Positions 24,720 through 34,225 of a stretch of DNA of 64,000 nt are shown here, one piece after another (positions within the stretch are counted from its first letter, which is position 1; each line of letters starts with the position of its first letter). The translations under genes were made by a program, and so were the position numbers. The stretch covers positions 124,287 through 188,286 of the forward strand of contig NZ_VXCP01000038.1 of assembly GCF_011355085.1 (NCBI RefSeq). The letters run 5' to 3'. The stretch is from Pseudomonas akapageensis (GTDB lineage: Bacteria > Pseudomonadota > Gammaproteobacteria > Pseudomonadales > Pseudomonadaceae). The notes under the pieces are model-generated. The model searched no databases. It was not told the origin of the DNA and was given only the letters and a program-made list of their open reading frames with translations.

Positions 24720-26219
24720 ATGAATATCCTCTACGACGAACGCGTCGACGGCGCCCTGCCCGACACCGACAAGGCCGCGCTACTCAAGGCGCTGCGCGAG
24801 CAACTGCCGGACCTGGAGATCCTCGATCGCGCCGAAGAACTCAGGCCCTATGAATGCGATGGCCTCTCGGCCTACCGCACCACCCCCATGCTGGTGGTTT
24901 TGCCGCGTACGCTCGAACAGGTCCAGATGCTGCTCAAGCTGTGTCATCAGCGCCGCGTCCCGGTGGTCGCGCGGGGTGCCGGCACGGGTCTGTCCGGCGG
25001 CGCCCTGCCATTGGAAAAAGGCGTGCTGCTGGTCATGGCACGCTTCAACCAGATCCTTGAAATCGATCCCGCCGGACGCTTCGCCCGGGTGCAGCCGGGT
25101 GTGCGCAACCTGGCCATTTCCCAGGCGGCGGCGCCCTACGGCTTGTACTACGCCCCGGACCCCTCCTCGCAAATCGCCTGCTCCATCGGCGGCAATGTGG
25201 CCGAAAACGCGGGCGGCGTGCATTGCCTGAAGTACGGCCTGACCGTGCACAACCTGCTCAAGGTGGACATGCTCACGGTCGATGGCGAGCACCTGACCCT
25301 GGGCAGCGACGCCCTGGACTCGCCCGGCTTCGACCTGCTGGCGCTGTTCACCGGCTCCGAAGGCATGCTCGGGGTCATCACCGAAGTCACGGTCAAGCTG
25401 CTGCCCAAGCCGCAGATGGCCAAGGTGTTGCTGGCCGCCTTCGACTCGGTTGAGAAAGCCGGCCGCGCCGTGGGCGATATCATCGCCGCCGGGATCATCC
25501 CCGGCGGCCTGGAAATGATGGACAACCTGGCCATCCGCGCCGCCGAAGACTTTATTCACGCCGGCTACCCGGTCGATGCCGAAGCCATCCTGCTGTGCGA
25601 ACTCGACGGCGTCGAAGCCGATGTGCACGACGATTGTGAGCGGGTGCGCGAGGTGCTGGTCAAGGCCGGCGCCACCGAAGTGCGCCAGGCTCGCGACGAG
25701 GCCGAACGGGTGAAATTCTGGGCCGGACGCAAGAACGCCTTCCCGGCGGTCGGGCGCCTGTCGCCGGACTATTACTGCATGGACGGCACCATCCCCCGGC
25801 GCGAGTTGCCGGGCGTGCTCAAGGCCATCAGCGCGCTGTCCGCCGAATTCGGCCTGCGGGTGGCCAACGTGTTCCACGCCGGCGACGGCAACATGCACCC
25901 GCTGATTCTGTTCGATGCCAACCAGCCCGGCGAGCTGGACCGTGCCGAGGCATTGGGTGGCAAGATCCTCGAACTGTGCGTGGAGGTCGGTGGCAGCATC
26001 ACCGGCGAACACGGCGTGGGCCGCGAGAAGATCAACCAGATGTGTGCCCAGTTCAACAGTGACGAGCTGACCCTGTTCCATGCGGTCAAGGCCGCCTTCG
26101 ACCCCAGCGGCCTGCTCAACCCCGGCAAGAACATCCCGACCCTGCATCGCTGCGCCGAATTCGGCGCCATGCACGTGCACATGGGCAAGCTGCCCTTCCC
26201 TGAACTGGAGCGTTTCTGA
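24720..26219 (+). CDS. glcD: Glycolate oxidase subunit GlcD (FAD-binding)
   Basis: The 499-residue protein is the exact family length. It is the flavin subunit that oxidises glycolate to glyoxylate and passes electrons via GlcE/GlcF to the respiratory chain. The FAD-binding (PCMH) fold is seen in VPVVARGAGTGLSGGALPLE and the stretch up to VAENAGGVHCLKYG. The C-terminal catalytic part has NVFHAGDGNMHPLILFD and SITGEHGVGREKINQM, motifs shared with D-lactate and glycolate dehydrogenases. Its stop overlaps the glcE start (TGATG). No glcC regulator is next to it in this window. Confidence 0.95.
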   Translation: MNILYDERVDGALPDTDKAALLKALREQLPDLEILDRAEELRPYECDGLSAYRTTPMLVVLPRTLEQVQMLLKLCHQRRVPVVARGAGTGLSGGALPLEKGVLLVMARFNQILEIDPAGRFARVQPGVRNLAISQAAAPYGLYYAPDPSSQIACSIGGNVAENAGGVHCLKYGLTVHNLLKVDMLTVDGEHLTLGSDALDSPGFDLLALFTGSEGMLGVITEVTVKLLPKPQMAKVLLAAFDSVEKAGRAVGDIIAAGIIPGGLEMMDNLAIRAAEDFIHAGYPVDAEAILLCELDGVEADVHDDCERVREVLVKAGATEVRQARDEAERVKFWAGRKNAFPAVGRLSPDYYCMDGTIPRRELPGVLKAISALSAEFGLRVANVFHAGDGNMHPLILFDANQPGELDRAEALGGKILELCVEVGGSITGEHGVGREKINQMCAQFNSDELTLFHAVKAAFDPSGLLNPGKNIPTLHRCAEFGAMHVHMGKLPFPELERF

Positions 26220-27277
26220 TGCATGGCGAACAATCCACCGACGCCAGCACCGAGCTGCTGGCGCAGGTCGAACAGGCCCTGCACGACAAAGCCGCGCTGC
26301 GCATTCAGGGTGGCAACAGCAAGGCCCATCTCGGTCGCCCCGTGCAAGGTCAACTGCTCGACACCCGCGCCCATCGCGGCATTGTCAGCTATGACCCGAC
26401 CGAACTGGTGTTGACCGCCCGTGCCGGCACGCCATTGGCCGAAATCAACGCGGCACTGGAGGCGGCCGGGCAGATGCTGCCGTGCGAACCGCCCCATGGC
26501 GAAGACGGCGCCACCCTGGGCGGCATGGTCGCCGCCGGGTTGTCCGGGCCACGCCGGCCCTGGGCCGGCTCGGTGCGCGATTACGTCCTCGGCACCCGGG
26601 TCATTACCGGCCACGGCAAACACCTGCGCTTTGGCGGTGAAGTGATGAAGAACGTCGCCGGCTACGACCTGTCGCGCTTGCTGACCGGCAGTTTCGGCTG
26701 CCTGGGACTGCTGACCGAAGTGTCGCTCAAGGTCCTGCCCAAGCCGCGCCATTGCCTGAGCATCACCCTGGAAATGAATGCCGAGCAGGCCCTGCGCAAA
26801 TTGGCCGAATGGGGCCAGCAACCCATCCCCATCAGCGCCGCCAGCCACGACGGGCAACACTTGCACCTGCGCCTGGAAGGCGGTGAAGGCTCAGTGTGTG
26901 CGGCCCATGACCGCCTGGGTGGCGAACGGTTCGATTCCTGTTACTGGAACGATCTGAATGCCCAGCGCCTGGCGTTTTTCCAGGACGAGCGCCCGCTGTG
27001 GCGCCTGTCGCTGCCCAACAACACCGGCGTGCTTGCCCTGCCCGGCGCGCAACTGATCGATTGGGCCGGCGCCCAGCGCTGGTTGAAGTCCAGCGCCGAG
27101 GCAGACGCCATTCGTGCCATCGCCGCCCAGGCCGGCGGGCATGCCACCTGCTACGGTAACTGCGACAGTCCCTTCCAGCCGTTGCCGGCGCCGCTGTTGC
27201 GCTACCACCGTCAGCTCAAGACGCAACTCGACCCGCAAGGGATTTTCAACCCGGGCCGGATGTACGCGGAGCTCTGA
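26219..27277 (+). CDS. glcE: Glycolate oxidase subunit GlcE (FAD-binding)
   Basis: The 352-residue partner flavoprotein of GlcD has a second PCMH-type FAD fold (LRIQGGNSKAHLGRPVQGQL, DGATLGGMVAAGLSGPRRPW, GEVMKNVAGYDLSRLLTGSF). The C-terminus ends LDPQGIFNPGRMYAEL, typical for GlcE. The start codon overlaps the glcD stop by one base and the next gene follows after two bases, so it sits in the middle of a tight operon. Confidence 0.95.
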   Translation: MHGEQSTDASTELLAQVEQALHDKAALRIQGGNSKAHLGRPVQGQLLDTRAHRGIVSYDPTELVLTARAGTPLAEINAALEAAGQMLPCEPPHGEDGATLGGMVAAGLSGPRRPWAGSVRDYVLGTRVITGHGKHLRFGGEVMKNVAGYDLSRLLTGSFGCLGLLTEVSLKVLPKPRHCLSITLEMNAEQALRKLAEWGQQPIPISAASHDGQHLHLRLEGGEGSVCAAHDRLGGERFDSCYWNDLNAQRLAFFQDERPLWRLSLPNNTGVLALPGAQLIDWAGAQRWLKSSAEADAIRAIAAQAGGHATCYGNCDSPFQPLPAPLLRYHRQLKTQLDPQGIFNPGRMYAEL

Positions 27278-27279
27278 TC

Positions 27280-28512
27280 ATGCAAACCACCTTGAGCGAA
27301 AACGCCAAACGCCTGCCGCGCGCCGAGGAAGCCGAAAGCATCCTGCGCACCTGCGTGCACTGCGGTTTCTGCAATGCCACCTGCCCGACCTATCAACTGC
27401 TGGGCGACGAATTGGACGGACCGCGCGGACGCATCTACCTGATCAAACAGGTGCTGGAAGGCAATGAGGTGACTGCCAAGACCCAGCAGCACCTGGACCG
27501 CTGCCTGTCATGCCGCAACTGCGAAACCACCTGCCCGTCCGGGGTCGACTATCACAACCTGCTGGACATCGGCCGCGCCGTGGTGGACGAGGCCGTGCCG
27601 CGCAGCGCCGGCCAGCGCCTTTTGCGCCAGGGTTTGCGGGCACTGGTGCCGAATCCGGTGGTGTTCAAGCCGTTGTTCAGGATCGGCGAAAGCCTGCGCC
27701 CCATGCTGCCGCAAAGCGTGCAGCTGAAACTGCCGCGCAGGATCACTCCAGCCAAGCCCCGACCGACTCGCCAGCATGCCCGCCGCGTGCTGATGCTTGA
27801 AGGCTGCGTGCAACCGTCCCTGTCGCCCAATACCAATGCCGCCACCGCAAGGGTGCTGGACCGGCTCGGCATCAGCATCACCCCGATCAGCCAGGCCGGT
27901 TGCTGCGGCGCCGTCGACTACCACCTGGACGCTCAGCAGACGGGCCTGGAACGGGCCCGGCGCAATATCGACGCCTGGTGGCCGGCGATCGAAAGCGGTG
28001 CCGAGGCGATCGTGCAAACCGCCAGTGGCTGCGGCGCCTTCGTCAAGGATTACGGGCACCTGCTCAAGGACGACGCGGCCTATGCTACCAAGGCCGCGCG
28101 AGTCAGCGCCTTGAGCAAGGACTTGGTGGAGATACTGCTGGCCGAACCACTGGAAAAGCTCGGCGCCCACAGCGACCTGCGCCTGGCCTTCCATTGCCCT
28201 TGCACCCTGCAGCATGCCTTGAAGCTTGGCGGTGCGGTCGAGAGCGTGCTGTCACGCCTGGGCTTTCACCTCACGGCCGTGCCCGACAGCCATCTGTGCT
28301 GCGGGTCGGCAGGCACCTACTCGATTACCCAGCCTGCACTGTCGCAGCAGTTGCGCGACAACAGGATGAACGCCCTGGAAAGCGGTCAGCCACAAGTGAT
28401 CGCGACCGCCAATATCGGTTGCCAGACCCACCTCGACAGCGCCGGCCGTACCCCGGTACGGCACTGGATCGAACTGGTCGAAGAATCAATGAACCCACAG
28501 GAAAGCCCATGA
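27280..28512 (+). CDS. glcF: Glycolate oxidase iron-sulfur subunit GlcF
   Basis: The 410-residue protein carries two 4Fe-4S motifs near the N-terminus (CVHCGFCNATCPTYQ and CLSCRNCETTCPSGVD). Two CCG domains follow (GCCGAVDYHLDAQQ and LCCGSAGTYSITQP), the pattern of GlcF and heterodisulphide-reductase-like electron carriers. It passes electrons from the GlcDE flavins to quinone at the inner membrane. Its stop overlaps the glcG start (ATGA). Confidence 0.95.
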   Translation: MQTTLSENAKRLPRAEEAESILRTCVHCGFCNATCPTYQLLGDELDGPRGRIYLIKQVLEGNEVTAKTQQHLDRCLSCRNCETTCPSGVDYHNLLDIGRAVVDEAVPRSAGQRLLRQGLRALVPNPVVFKPLFRIGESLRPMLPQSVQLKLPRRITPAKPRPTRQHARRVLMLEGCVQPSLSPNTNAATARVLDRLGISITPISQAGCCGAVDYHLDAQQTGLERARRNIDAWWPAIESGAEAIVQTASGCGAFVKDYGHLLKDDAAYATKAARVSALSKDLVEILLAEPLEKLGAHSDLRLAFHCPCTLQHALKLGGAVESVLSRLGFHLTAVPDSHLCCGSAGTYSITQPALSQQLRDNRMNALESGQPQVIATANIGCQTHLDSAGRTPVRHWIELVEESMNPQESP

Positions 28513-28910
28513 ACAGCAAAGCCGTACTGAGCCAGAAAGAAGTCAGCCTGATCCTTGCTGCCGCCCGTAGCGAAGCTCAGCGTAACCAGTGGAACGTCAG
28601 CATTGCCGTGGTCGACGACGGCGGTCACCCGCTGGCCCTGGAGCGCCTGGATGGCTGCGCCCCGATCAGCGCCTACATCGCCACGGAAAAAGCCCGCACC
28701 TCGGCGCTGGGCCGACGCGAGTCCAAAGGCTATGAAGACATGGTCAACGGTGGCCGCAGTGCCTTCCTCTCGGCGCCCTTGCTGACGTCTCTTGAAGGCG
28801 GCGTGCCGATCATCGTCGATGGTCAGGTGGTCGGTGCGGTCGGGGTATCGGGCGTCAAGGCTGAACAGGATGCGCAGGTTGCGAAGGCCGGCAGCCAAGC
28901 CTTGAATTGA
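28509..28910 (+). CDS. glcG: GlcG/HbpS family protein
   Basis: The 133-residue protein of the GlcG/HbpS family is the usual fourth gene of glc operons. It has SIAVVDDGGHPLALERLDG, a GRRESKGYEDMVNGG region and the C-terminal GVPIIVDGQVVGAVGVSG. HbpS-like members bind haem or cobalamin. In glc operons the role is not established. Its ATG overlaps the glcF stop, so it is translationally coupled. Confidence 0.92.
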   Translation: MNSKAVLSQKEVSLILAAARSEAQRNQWNVSIAVVDDGGHPLALERLDGCAPISAYIATEKARTSALGRRESKGYEDMVNGGRSAFLSAPLLTSLEGGVPIIVDGQVVGAVGVSGVKAEQDAQVAKAGSQALN

Positions 28911-28917
28911 AACCCAT

Positions 28918-28946
28918 CTCGTTCCCACGCGGGGCGTGGGAACGAG
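28918..28946. repeat. Minimal gttcccacgc palindrome
   Basis: A single perfect hairpin of the same repeat family (ctcgttcccacgc/gcgtgggaacgag) directly after glcG. Its placement between glcG and the convergent gene may also give transcription termination. Confidence 0.8.
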
Positions 28947-28954
28947 GAAGGAAG

Positions 28955-29251
28955 CTAGTGGCGGCTGCCGTTTTTGCGCGCTACCCCCTGCCACTGCTCC
29001 GGCAACGCCATCCGGATAACCCCCAGGCACACGAACAGCACCAACACCCCGCCGGCAAAGGTCAGCAGGCGCTCATCCCAGGGCACTTCATCTTCGAAGG
29101 CCGCCACCAGCATGAGCGCCCCCGCGCCCAGCATTGCCGCGATCAGCAAAAACGCACTGAGCCAAACCTTGATGAACAACAGCCGCCAGACCCACTTGGT
29201 GCGTGGCCGCAACGTCTGAACGACCTCGCGGTTGAACGACCCATCGCGCAT
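28955..29251 (-). CDS. Small membrane protein, unknown
   Basis: The protein has 98 residues from the ATG at 29251 (MRDGSFNREVVQTLRPRTKW), preceded by ggcaaggg. An upstream in-frame start at 29335 would give 126 residues. Two transmembrane segments are clear (IKVWLSAFLLIAAMLGAGAL and TFAGGVLVLFVCLGVIRMAL). No family is recognised. It converges on glcG. Confidence 0.6.
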   Translation of the reverse strand: MRDGSFNREVVQTLRPRTKWVWRLLFIKVWLSAFLLIAAMLGAGALMLVAAFEDEVPWDERLLTFAGGVLVLFVCLGVIRMALPEQWQGVARKNGSRH

Positions 29252-29393
29252 GATCCCTTGCCTCATCTGCATCCCATTGACCCAAACCAATAGCACTTTG
29301 AAATTAATGGCAAAATGATGCATTTCTCCGCTCAAGAGAGCAAGCAGACAACTGGAAGCTGGATCCAGAATCAGACGACCGGGCGGTCGCGCC

Positions 29394-30017
29394 TCACTGC
29401 ATCGGCGAAAAACTCGCCGGCAAGTACACCGTGGAATGCATTTCGCGCAGTTGCGGACCGGAGTTCAGCGGCGGCCAGACGCCATCCGCCACGGCACGGG
29501 TGCGCACGTCCAGGCGTTGTTCCAGGCTCGCGTAGGGCCAGATGTGCAGGTAGCGTGGTGTGCGGCCGTCGGTGGCATAGAAGGCTGCAGCGACATCCGA
29601 GTATCCCTCGGCTGTACGCGGGCCGATGGCGTTTTTCCAGCCTTCGAGCGTCGGCATCAGGCCTGAAGGGATCAGGTTGTACACCCGCAACTCGTAGAAC
29701 GGGCCATGGGCGCCGGGCTTGGGGGCTTCGAGGAACGGGAACAGGGTGTAGTTCTCGACCTTCATGTCCAGCATGAACTCCTCGATGCCGAAAACATCAC
29801 TTCCCAGCAAATAGCGATCACGCTCGGCCAGTCGTGCGTTCTCGTCGGTAAAGCCGCGCAGCACGGCGATCTCGTTGAGCGGACCGATTTCCGAAGCCCA
29901 GCAGCCAATCAGGGTACCGCCCACTTCGGGCAGCGCCAGGGTTTCCTGTAGCCGTTGCATCGCCTGGGCCGGCGTGCGCACGCGCACAGTGAAGGTAATC
30001 AGTTCATACAGTCTCAT
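29394..30017 (-). CDS. NIPSNAP family protein at the end of the iac cluster
   Basis: The 207-residue protein consists of two dimeric alpha-beta barrel halves of the NIPSNAP type. It begins MRLYELITFTVRVRTPAQAM, and the second half starts FYELRVYNLIPSGLMPTLEG with YLHIWPYASLEQRLDVRT. It lies 104 bases after iacG in the same direction. It could be the last gene of the indole-acetate operon or an independently acquired neighbour. Related proteins occur beside aromatic and amine catabolic genes, without known biochemistry. Confidence 0.75.
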   Translation of the reverse strand: MRLYELITFTVRVRTPAQAMQRLQETLALPEVGGTLIGCWASEIGPLNEIAVLRGFTDENARLAERDRYLLGSDVFGIEEFMLDMKVENYTLFPFLEAPKPGAHGPFYELRVYNLIPSGLMPTLEGWKNAIGPRTAEGYSDVAAAFYATDGRTPRYLHIWPYASLEQRLDVRTRAVADGVWPPLNSGPQLREMHSTVYLPASFSPMQ

Positions 30018-30121
30018 GGCAACTCTCTGACAGTGAAAAGGGCGCAGCCGAACACCGCGCGCCCTTGTGACCGAGCGCGTCGAACAAACAGGTTACTGGG
30101 GTAAAAGTTGCAGCGGTTATA

Positions 30122-30610
30122 TCAGGAGGCGTTGCTCAATCGATGGTAGGCACGATTGAAATACACCAGGCCTTCTTGCGAGGCGCCTATTTTCAGGTCG
30201 AGGATTTCGCAGTAGAAAATCGTGTGCGAACCCACTTCATGGGCCTGGGCGATGCGACAGTCGAAGCTGACCAGCGCCTCATCGAGCAACGGCGCGCCGC
30301 TTTCCAGGGTGTGCCAATGGGCGCTGGCGAAACGCTGCTCCATGGTCAGTTCGCGGTTGGCGAATACCCCTGAGATCTCCTGGTGCCCGGCAGTCAACAC
30401 GTTGACGCTGAGCACCCCGTTGCTCTTGAAGTGCACGTTGGAATGGGAAGAACGGTTCATGCACACCAGCAGCGTCGGCGGCTGGTCGGTCACGCTGCAG
30501 ACCGCCGAAGCGGTAAAGCCGAAGCGTCCTGCCGCACCGTCGGTGGTGATGACCGAAACGGCGCCGCCCAGCAGCGCCATTGCATTGCGAAATCCAGTCG
30601 TATCGACCAT
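30122..30610 (-). CDS. iacG: Flavin reductase, IacG
   Basis: The 162-residue HpaC-type flavin reductase has FRNAMALLGGAVSVITTDGA, the flavin-binding FGFTASAVCSVTDQPPTLLV, and SHTIFYCEILDLKIG at the end. It supplies reduced flavin, in this cluster probably to the IacA flavin monooxygenase. The ATG at 30610 has an upstream ggagagcaa site. A longer open frame to 30790 overlaps iacF and is rejected. Confidence 0.88.
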   Translation of the reverse strand: MVDTTGFRNAMALLGGAVSVITTDGAAGRFGFTASAVCSVTDQPPTLLVCMNRSSHSNVHFKSNGVLSVNVLTAGHQEISGVFANRELTMEQRFASAHWHTLESGAPLLDEALVSFDCRIAQAHEVGSHTIFYCEILDLKIGASQEGLVYFNRAYHRLSNAS

Positions 30611-30630
30611 TTTTATTGCTCTCCGGTGGT

Positions 30631-31590
30631 TCAGATATCCAGGACCAGCTTGTTCGACTTGGCTCGCGAGCAACACACCAGAATCTGGTCGTTGGCCGCT
30701 TTCTCGTCGTCGGTGAGGTAGACGTCGCGGTGGTCCGGCTCGCCTTCGAGCACATCGCACAGGCAGGTGCCGCAAACGCCCTGTTCGCACGAAATGTCGA
30801 TCTTGATGCCGACCCCGGCCAGGGCCTCGAGAATGGTCTGCCCTTCGGCAACCTGCACGCTCTTGCCGCTGCGTGCAGCGACCACTTCAAAGCCGGCGCC
30901 GCTGTTGTCGACTTCGACCTGGAAGTATTCGCGGTGGATGTGGTCGTCGGCGTAGCCGGCCTTGACCGCTTCGCTGATCACCCAGTCCATGAAGCCCGAC
31001 GGGCCGCAGACATAGACGTGTACGCCCTCGCCCGGCTTGCCCAGCACCGCTGGCAGGTTCAGTTTCTGCTCGTCTGCCTCGTCGTCGAAGTGGGTCGATA
31101 CGCACGGTGCGAACGCTGCGTTCTGCAGTTCTTCGAGGAACGCGCTGCGGCTGCGCGAACGGCCGCAGTAATGCAGTTCGAACTGGCTGTCGCGGGCCTG
31201 CAGTGCATAGGCCATGGCCACCATCGGCGTGATGCCGATGCCGCCGCCGATCAGGATCGAACGGCGCGCGTCGCTGGCCAGGGGAAACAGATTGCGCGGC
31301 ACGCTGATCTCGACTTCCTGGCCTTCGAGCAGTTGCTCGTGCACGGCGATCGAACCGCCGCGAGAGGCTGGGTCCTTCAGCACGCCCAGGCGATAGACTT
31401 CGTTCTGCGCCGGGTCACCGCACAGCGAGTACTGGCGCACCAGCCCAGGTGCAAGGTGAATGTCCACGTGGGCGCCGGCCTCGAAGGCTGGCAGCGGCTT
31501 GCCTGCGGGATCGCTCAGGTCGAGGACCACCACGTCTTCGCCTTGCTCCTGGCGCTTGCGCACCACGACTTTCAAAATTTGATCGCTCAT
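30631..31590 (-). CDS. iacF: Ferredoxin reductase of the iac dioxygenase, IacF
   Basis: The 319-residue PDR-type reductase has an N-terminal flavin/NAD domain (VRQYSLCGDPAQNEVYRLGV, SILIGGGIGITPMVAMAYAL, VYVCGPSGFMDWVI). Its C-terminal plant-type 2Fe-2S domain has the cluster motif CEQGVCGTCLCDVLEG and a final cysteine in ILVCCSRAKS. It would transfer electrons from NADH to the IacCD Rieske oxygenase. It follows iacE by 56 bases. Confidence 0.9.
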   Translation of the reverse strand: MSDQILKVVVRKRQEQGEDVVVLDLSDPAGKPLPAFEAGAHVDIHLAPGLVRQYSLCGDPAQNEVYRLGVLKDPASRGGSIAVHEQLLEGQEVEISVPRNLFPLASDARRSILIGGGIGITPMVAMAYALQARDSQFELHYCGRSRSRSAFLEELQNAAFAPCVSTHFDDEADEQKLNLPAVLGKPGEGVHVYVCGPSGFMDWVISEAVKAGYADDHIHREYFQVEVDNSGAGFEVVAARSGKSVQVAEGQTILEALAGVGIKIDISCEQGVCGTCLCDVLEGEPDHRDVYLTDDEKAANDQILVCCSRAKSNKLVLDI

Positions 31591-31646
31591 ATCGGGTTAT
31601 CCCGCACTTCAATGAATGCTTTATGTTGTTTTTTATCGAGCGCGCC

Positions 31647-32387
31647 TCAGCGCATGAACAGGCCGCCATTCACGTCCCAGGTCGCCCCGGTGGTGAAGTA
31701 GGCGTCTTCGCCGGCCAGTTGCACCACCAGCTTGCCGAGGAAATCGGCATCACCCAGGCGCTTGACCGGAATGTTCTGGATCAGACCCTCCAGGCGCTCG
31801 GCCGGCACGGCGGCACGCACCGCCGGCGACTCGATCGGACCCGGGGCGATGGCGTTGACCGTCACACCCCGGGAAGCCAGTTCCTTGGCGAAGATCTTGG
31901 TCAGGGTGACGATGGCGCCTTTGGACGCGGCGTAATGCGCGCCCGTGGCGGTGCCGCCGTTCTGCCCGGCCAGGGATGCCATGTTGATGATTCGCCCGTA
32001 GCCCTGCTCGGCCAGATAGGTACCGAACACCTGACAACCGACAAAGGTGCTACGGGTATTGACGCTCATTACCCGGTCGAACTCCTCCGGACTGATCTGC
32101 ATCACCGGCGTAGTCATGGTCATGGCCGCATTGTTGACCACCACGTGCAGGGCCTTGAAACGGGCCAGCACGGCGGCCAGGGCTGCTTCGAAATCGGCCT
32201 TGCTGGCCACGTCGAGCTTGAGCGCCAGCACCCGCTCGCCGCTGGGATCGAGCTGGGCGGCTGCCGTTTGAGCGGCGTCCAGCGACAGGTCGCTGAGCAC
32301 CACGTTGTAGCCGGCCTTGAACAACTGGCCGGCGATGCACAAACCCAGGCCCTGGCCTGCGCCGGTCACCAATGCGATATGCGTCAT
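31647..32387 (-). CDS. iacE: Short-chain dehydrogenase, IacE
   Basis: The 246-residue classical SDR has the cofactor motif VTGAGQGLGLCIA, VVNNAAM at the expected place, and the catalytic Ser...Tyr-x3-Lys (SLAGQNGG and HYAASKGAIV). IacE converts an oxidised indole-acetate intermediate in the published iac pathway. The start follows the iacD stop by ten bases. Confidence 0.9.
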   Translation of the reverse strand: MTHIALVTGAGQGLGLCIAGQLFKAGYNVVLSDLSLDAAQTAAAQLDPSGERVLALKLDVASKADFEAALAAVLARFKALHVVVNNAAMTMTTPVMQISPEEFDRVMSVNTRSTFVGCQVFGTYLAEQGYGRIINMASLAGQNGGTATGAHYAASKGAIVTLTKIFAKELASRGVTVNAIAPGPIESPAVRAAVPAERLEGLIQNIPVKRLGDADFLGKLVVQLAGEDAYFTTGATWDVNGGLFMR

Positions 32388-32397
32388 GACGTTGTCC

Positions 32398-32877
32398 TCA
32401 GAGGATGTAGCCGATACCGGCCAGGGTGTCGGTGGAGTTGATCAGCTGGATCAGCTTGCGCTGGATCTTGAAGCTGTCGCCGCTGCGCACCAGGTCGAAG
32501 GTGATGTCGGCGGTGTAGTGCTTGAGCACGTCCTTGCGGAACTCGCGCAGGTTCTGCGCGCAGCGCACAGTCACCACGTCACCTTCGTCCTTGAGCACCC
32601 GGAAGCGCGACAGGGAACGCACGGTGCGAGCCCGTGGCGCGGTGGAGATCGACTCGCCGCTGGTCAGGCGCTTGACCCGCAACTGACGCATGTGATGGTC
32701 GTCATAGGCGTAGTTCAGGGTGTTCTCGAAATCGGTTTCCAGCGGATCGATCGGGATGATGTAGGTCGCGGTCGACGTCCACAGCTCAAGCCATTCGTTG
32801 AATTCGCTGTGGTCGAGCATGTCCGCTTCCTGCCAGATGAAGGCGCTGACCTGGTTGAGCAATTGCAGATTGAGCAT
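32398..32877 (-). CDS. iacD: Rieske dioxygenase small subunit, IacD
   Basis: The 159-residue ring-hydroxylating dioxygenase beta subunit has an NTF2-like fold (FIWQEADMLDHSEFNEWLEL, YDDHHMRQLRVKRLTSGES, RTVRSLSRFRVL). The ATG at 32877 lies two bases after the iacC stop, as usual for alpha/beta subunit pairs. It has no catalytic metal centre and stabilises the oxygenase hexamer. Confidence 0.9.
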   Translation of the reverse strand: MLNLQLLNQVSAFIWQEADMLDHSEFNEWLELWTSTATYIIPIDPLETDFENTLNYAYDDHHMRQLRVKRLTSGESISTAPRARTVRSLSRFRVLKDEGDVVTVRCAQNLREFRKDVLKHYTADITFDLVRSGDSFKIQRKLIQLINSTDTLAGIGYIL

Positions 32878-32879
32878 GA

Positions 32880-34175
32880 TTATTCCCCCTGTTTCGCCGC
32901 TGGCACGGCCATCATTTTTTTCCACTGCTGGTAACCCGCACGCATGCCGGTTTCGGCACTCACGTCGCTGATCAACCCGTCATCGCTCGGCTTCTCGCCG
33001 GCCAGGCCACGGTTGAGCATGATCCACAGGTCTTTACCCGCGTTGGCGCCCTTCTGTACCCGTTCCCAGGCCTCGGAGTCGTCCGGGGTGCCGAAGCCCA
33101 TCGGGCCCTGGAAATGCTCGTGCAGACGCAGGCGGTAGCGGTTGGCCACGGCCGGGCCGCCGTCCATGGTGATCACCGCGTGGTGGATTTCGGTCTCATC
33201 CACAGCGATCGGTTGCAGCACCCGGAAGAACGCCATGGAGCAGGCGACGTTGGGGAACAGGTTGAGGTTGAAGCCCGAACCACCGACGGCGCGGACGATG
33301 CGGCGTACTTCCAGCTCCTCGTGACCTTCGTTGCGCAGCTCCTGGGCCAGGGCTTCGAATCGCTCGGGGATCGGCAGGTCGAGGTTGGCTTCCAGGTCGA
33401 CCAGGTCGGGGATCATCACCATCACGCTGTGACCGTTGCCCAGGTCTTCGACGTAGCCCGGACCCTGGACGAAATCGAACAGCTCCAGGGTCTGCTCGTC
33501 CACCGAGGACAAGAACGACTTGTGTACCAGCGGGAAGTGGTAGGCGTCGGTGGTGTTTTCCAGCTGGATCTTCCAGTTGCCGGGGAAGCGGAAACGGTGT
33601 TCGCCGGACACTTTCACCGGGTAGCCAGCGCCTTGCTTCATGAACAGGTCGATCCACTTCCTGGCTGGGCCGAGGAAGTCCACCAGCGGTTCGATCTGGT
33701 CATTGAAGGTGGCGAAGATCATGCCGTTGTACTGCTCGACACGCAGGCTCACCAGCGGCAGATCGCCCTTGTCCAGGCAATCGGCGTAGCTTTCCGGGTG
33801 CGGCACGCCGCGCAAGCTGCCGTCCAGGGCGTAGCTCCAGCCGTGGTAGGGGCAGACGAAGCTGTTGGTCTTGCCTTTCTTGTGCTCGCAGACGGTGGCG
33901 CCACGGTGACGGCAGCGGTTGAGCAGTACATGCACGTCCTTCTTGCGGTCGCGCACGACGATCACGGGCTGCTTGCCGATGTAGGTGCTCTTGTAGCTGC
34001 CGTTGTCCGGAATCTCGCTGGCGTGGGCGACCCAGATCCAGGTCTTGTAGAAAATCTTGTCCAGTTCTTCGTCGAAGAGCTTCGCGTCGGTGTACAGCGA
34101 AGTGTGGACGCGGTCGGCCTGCACCAGGTCGGATGGGCAGGTGTCGAGCAGTACGGTTTCAATCAGGTTTGTCAC
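32880..34175 (-). CDS. iacC: Rieske dioxygenase large subunit, IacC
   Basis: The 431-residue oxygenase alpha subunit contains the Rieske motif CRHRGATVCEH ... CPYHGWSYALDG (residues 88-118). The mononuclear iron site follows ENTTDAYHFPLVHKSFL (the D-x2-H-x4-H pattern). IacC catalyses the ring dihydroxylation step on the way from indole-3-acetate to catechol in the iac scheme. The preferred start is the GTG at 34175, five bases after gaggag; the GTG at 34181 overlaps that site. It is transcribed with iacI upstream and iacD downstream. Confidence 0.92.
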   Translation of the reverse strand: MTNLIETVLLDTCPSDLVQADRVHTSLYTDAKLFDEELDKIFYKTWIWVAHASEIPDNGSYKSTYIGKQPVIVVRDRKKDVHVLLNRCRHRGATVCEHKKGKTNSFVCPYHGWSYALDGSLRGVPHPESYADCLDKGDLPLVSLRVEQYNGMIFATFNDQIEPLVDFLGPARKWIDLFMKQGAGYPVKVSGEHRFRFPGNWKIQLENTTDAYHFPLVHKSFLSSVDEQTLELFDFVQGPGYVEDLGNGHSVMVMIPDLVDLEANLDLPIPERFEALAQELRNEGHEELEVRRIVRAVGGSGFNLNLFPNVACSMAFFRVLQPIAVDETEIHHAVITMDGGPAVANRYRLRLHEHFQGPMGFGTPDDSEAWERVQKGANAGKDLWIMLNRGLAGEKPSDDGLISDVSAETGMRAGYQQWKKMMAVPAAKQGE

Positions 34176-34225
34176 GATCACTCCTCGTCGGCATCGGGTG
34201 CCAACTCTTGGAAAAACGCAATTCT

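Noticed and set aside
24780..26180. A 466-codon minus-strand frame
   Set aside because: It is the mirror of glcD, whose motifs and length are unambiguous.
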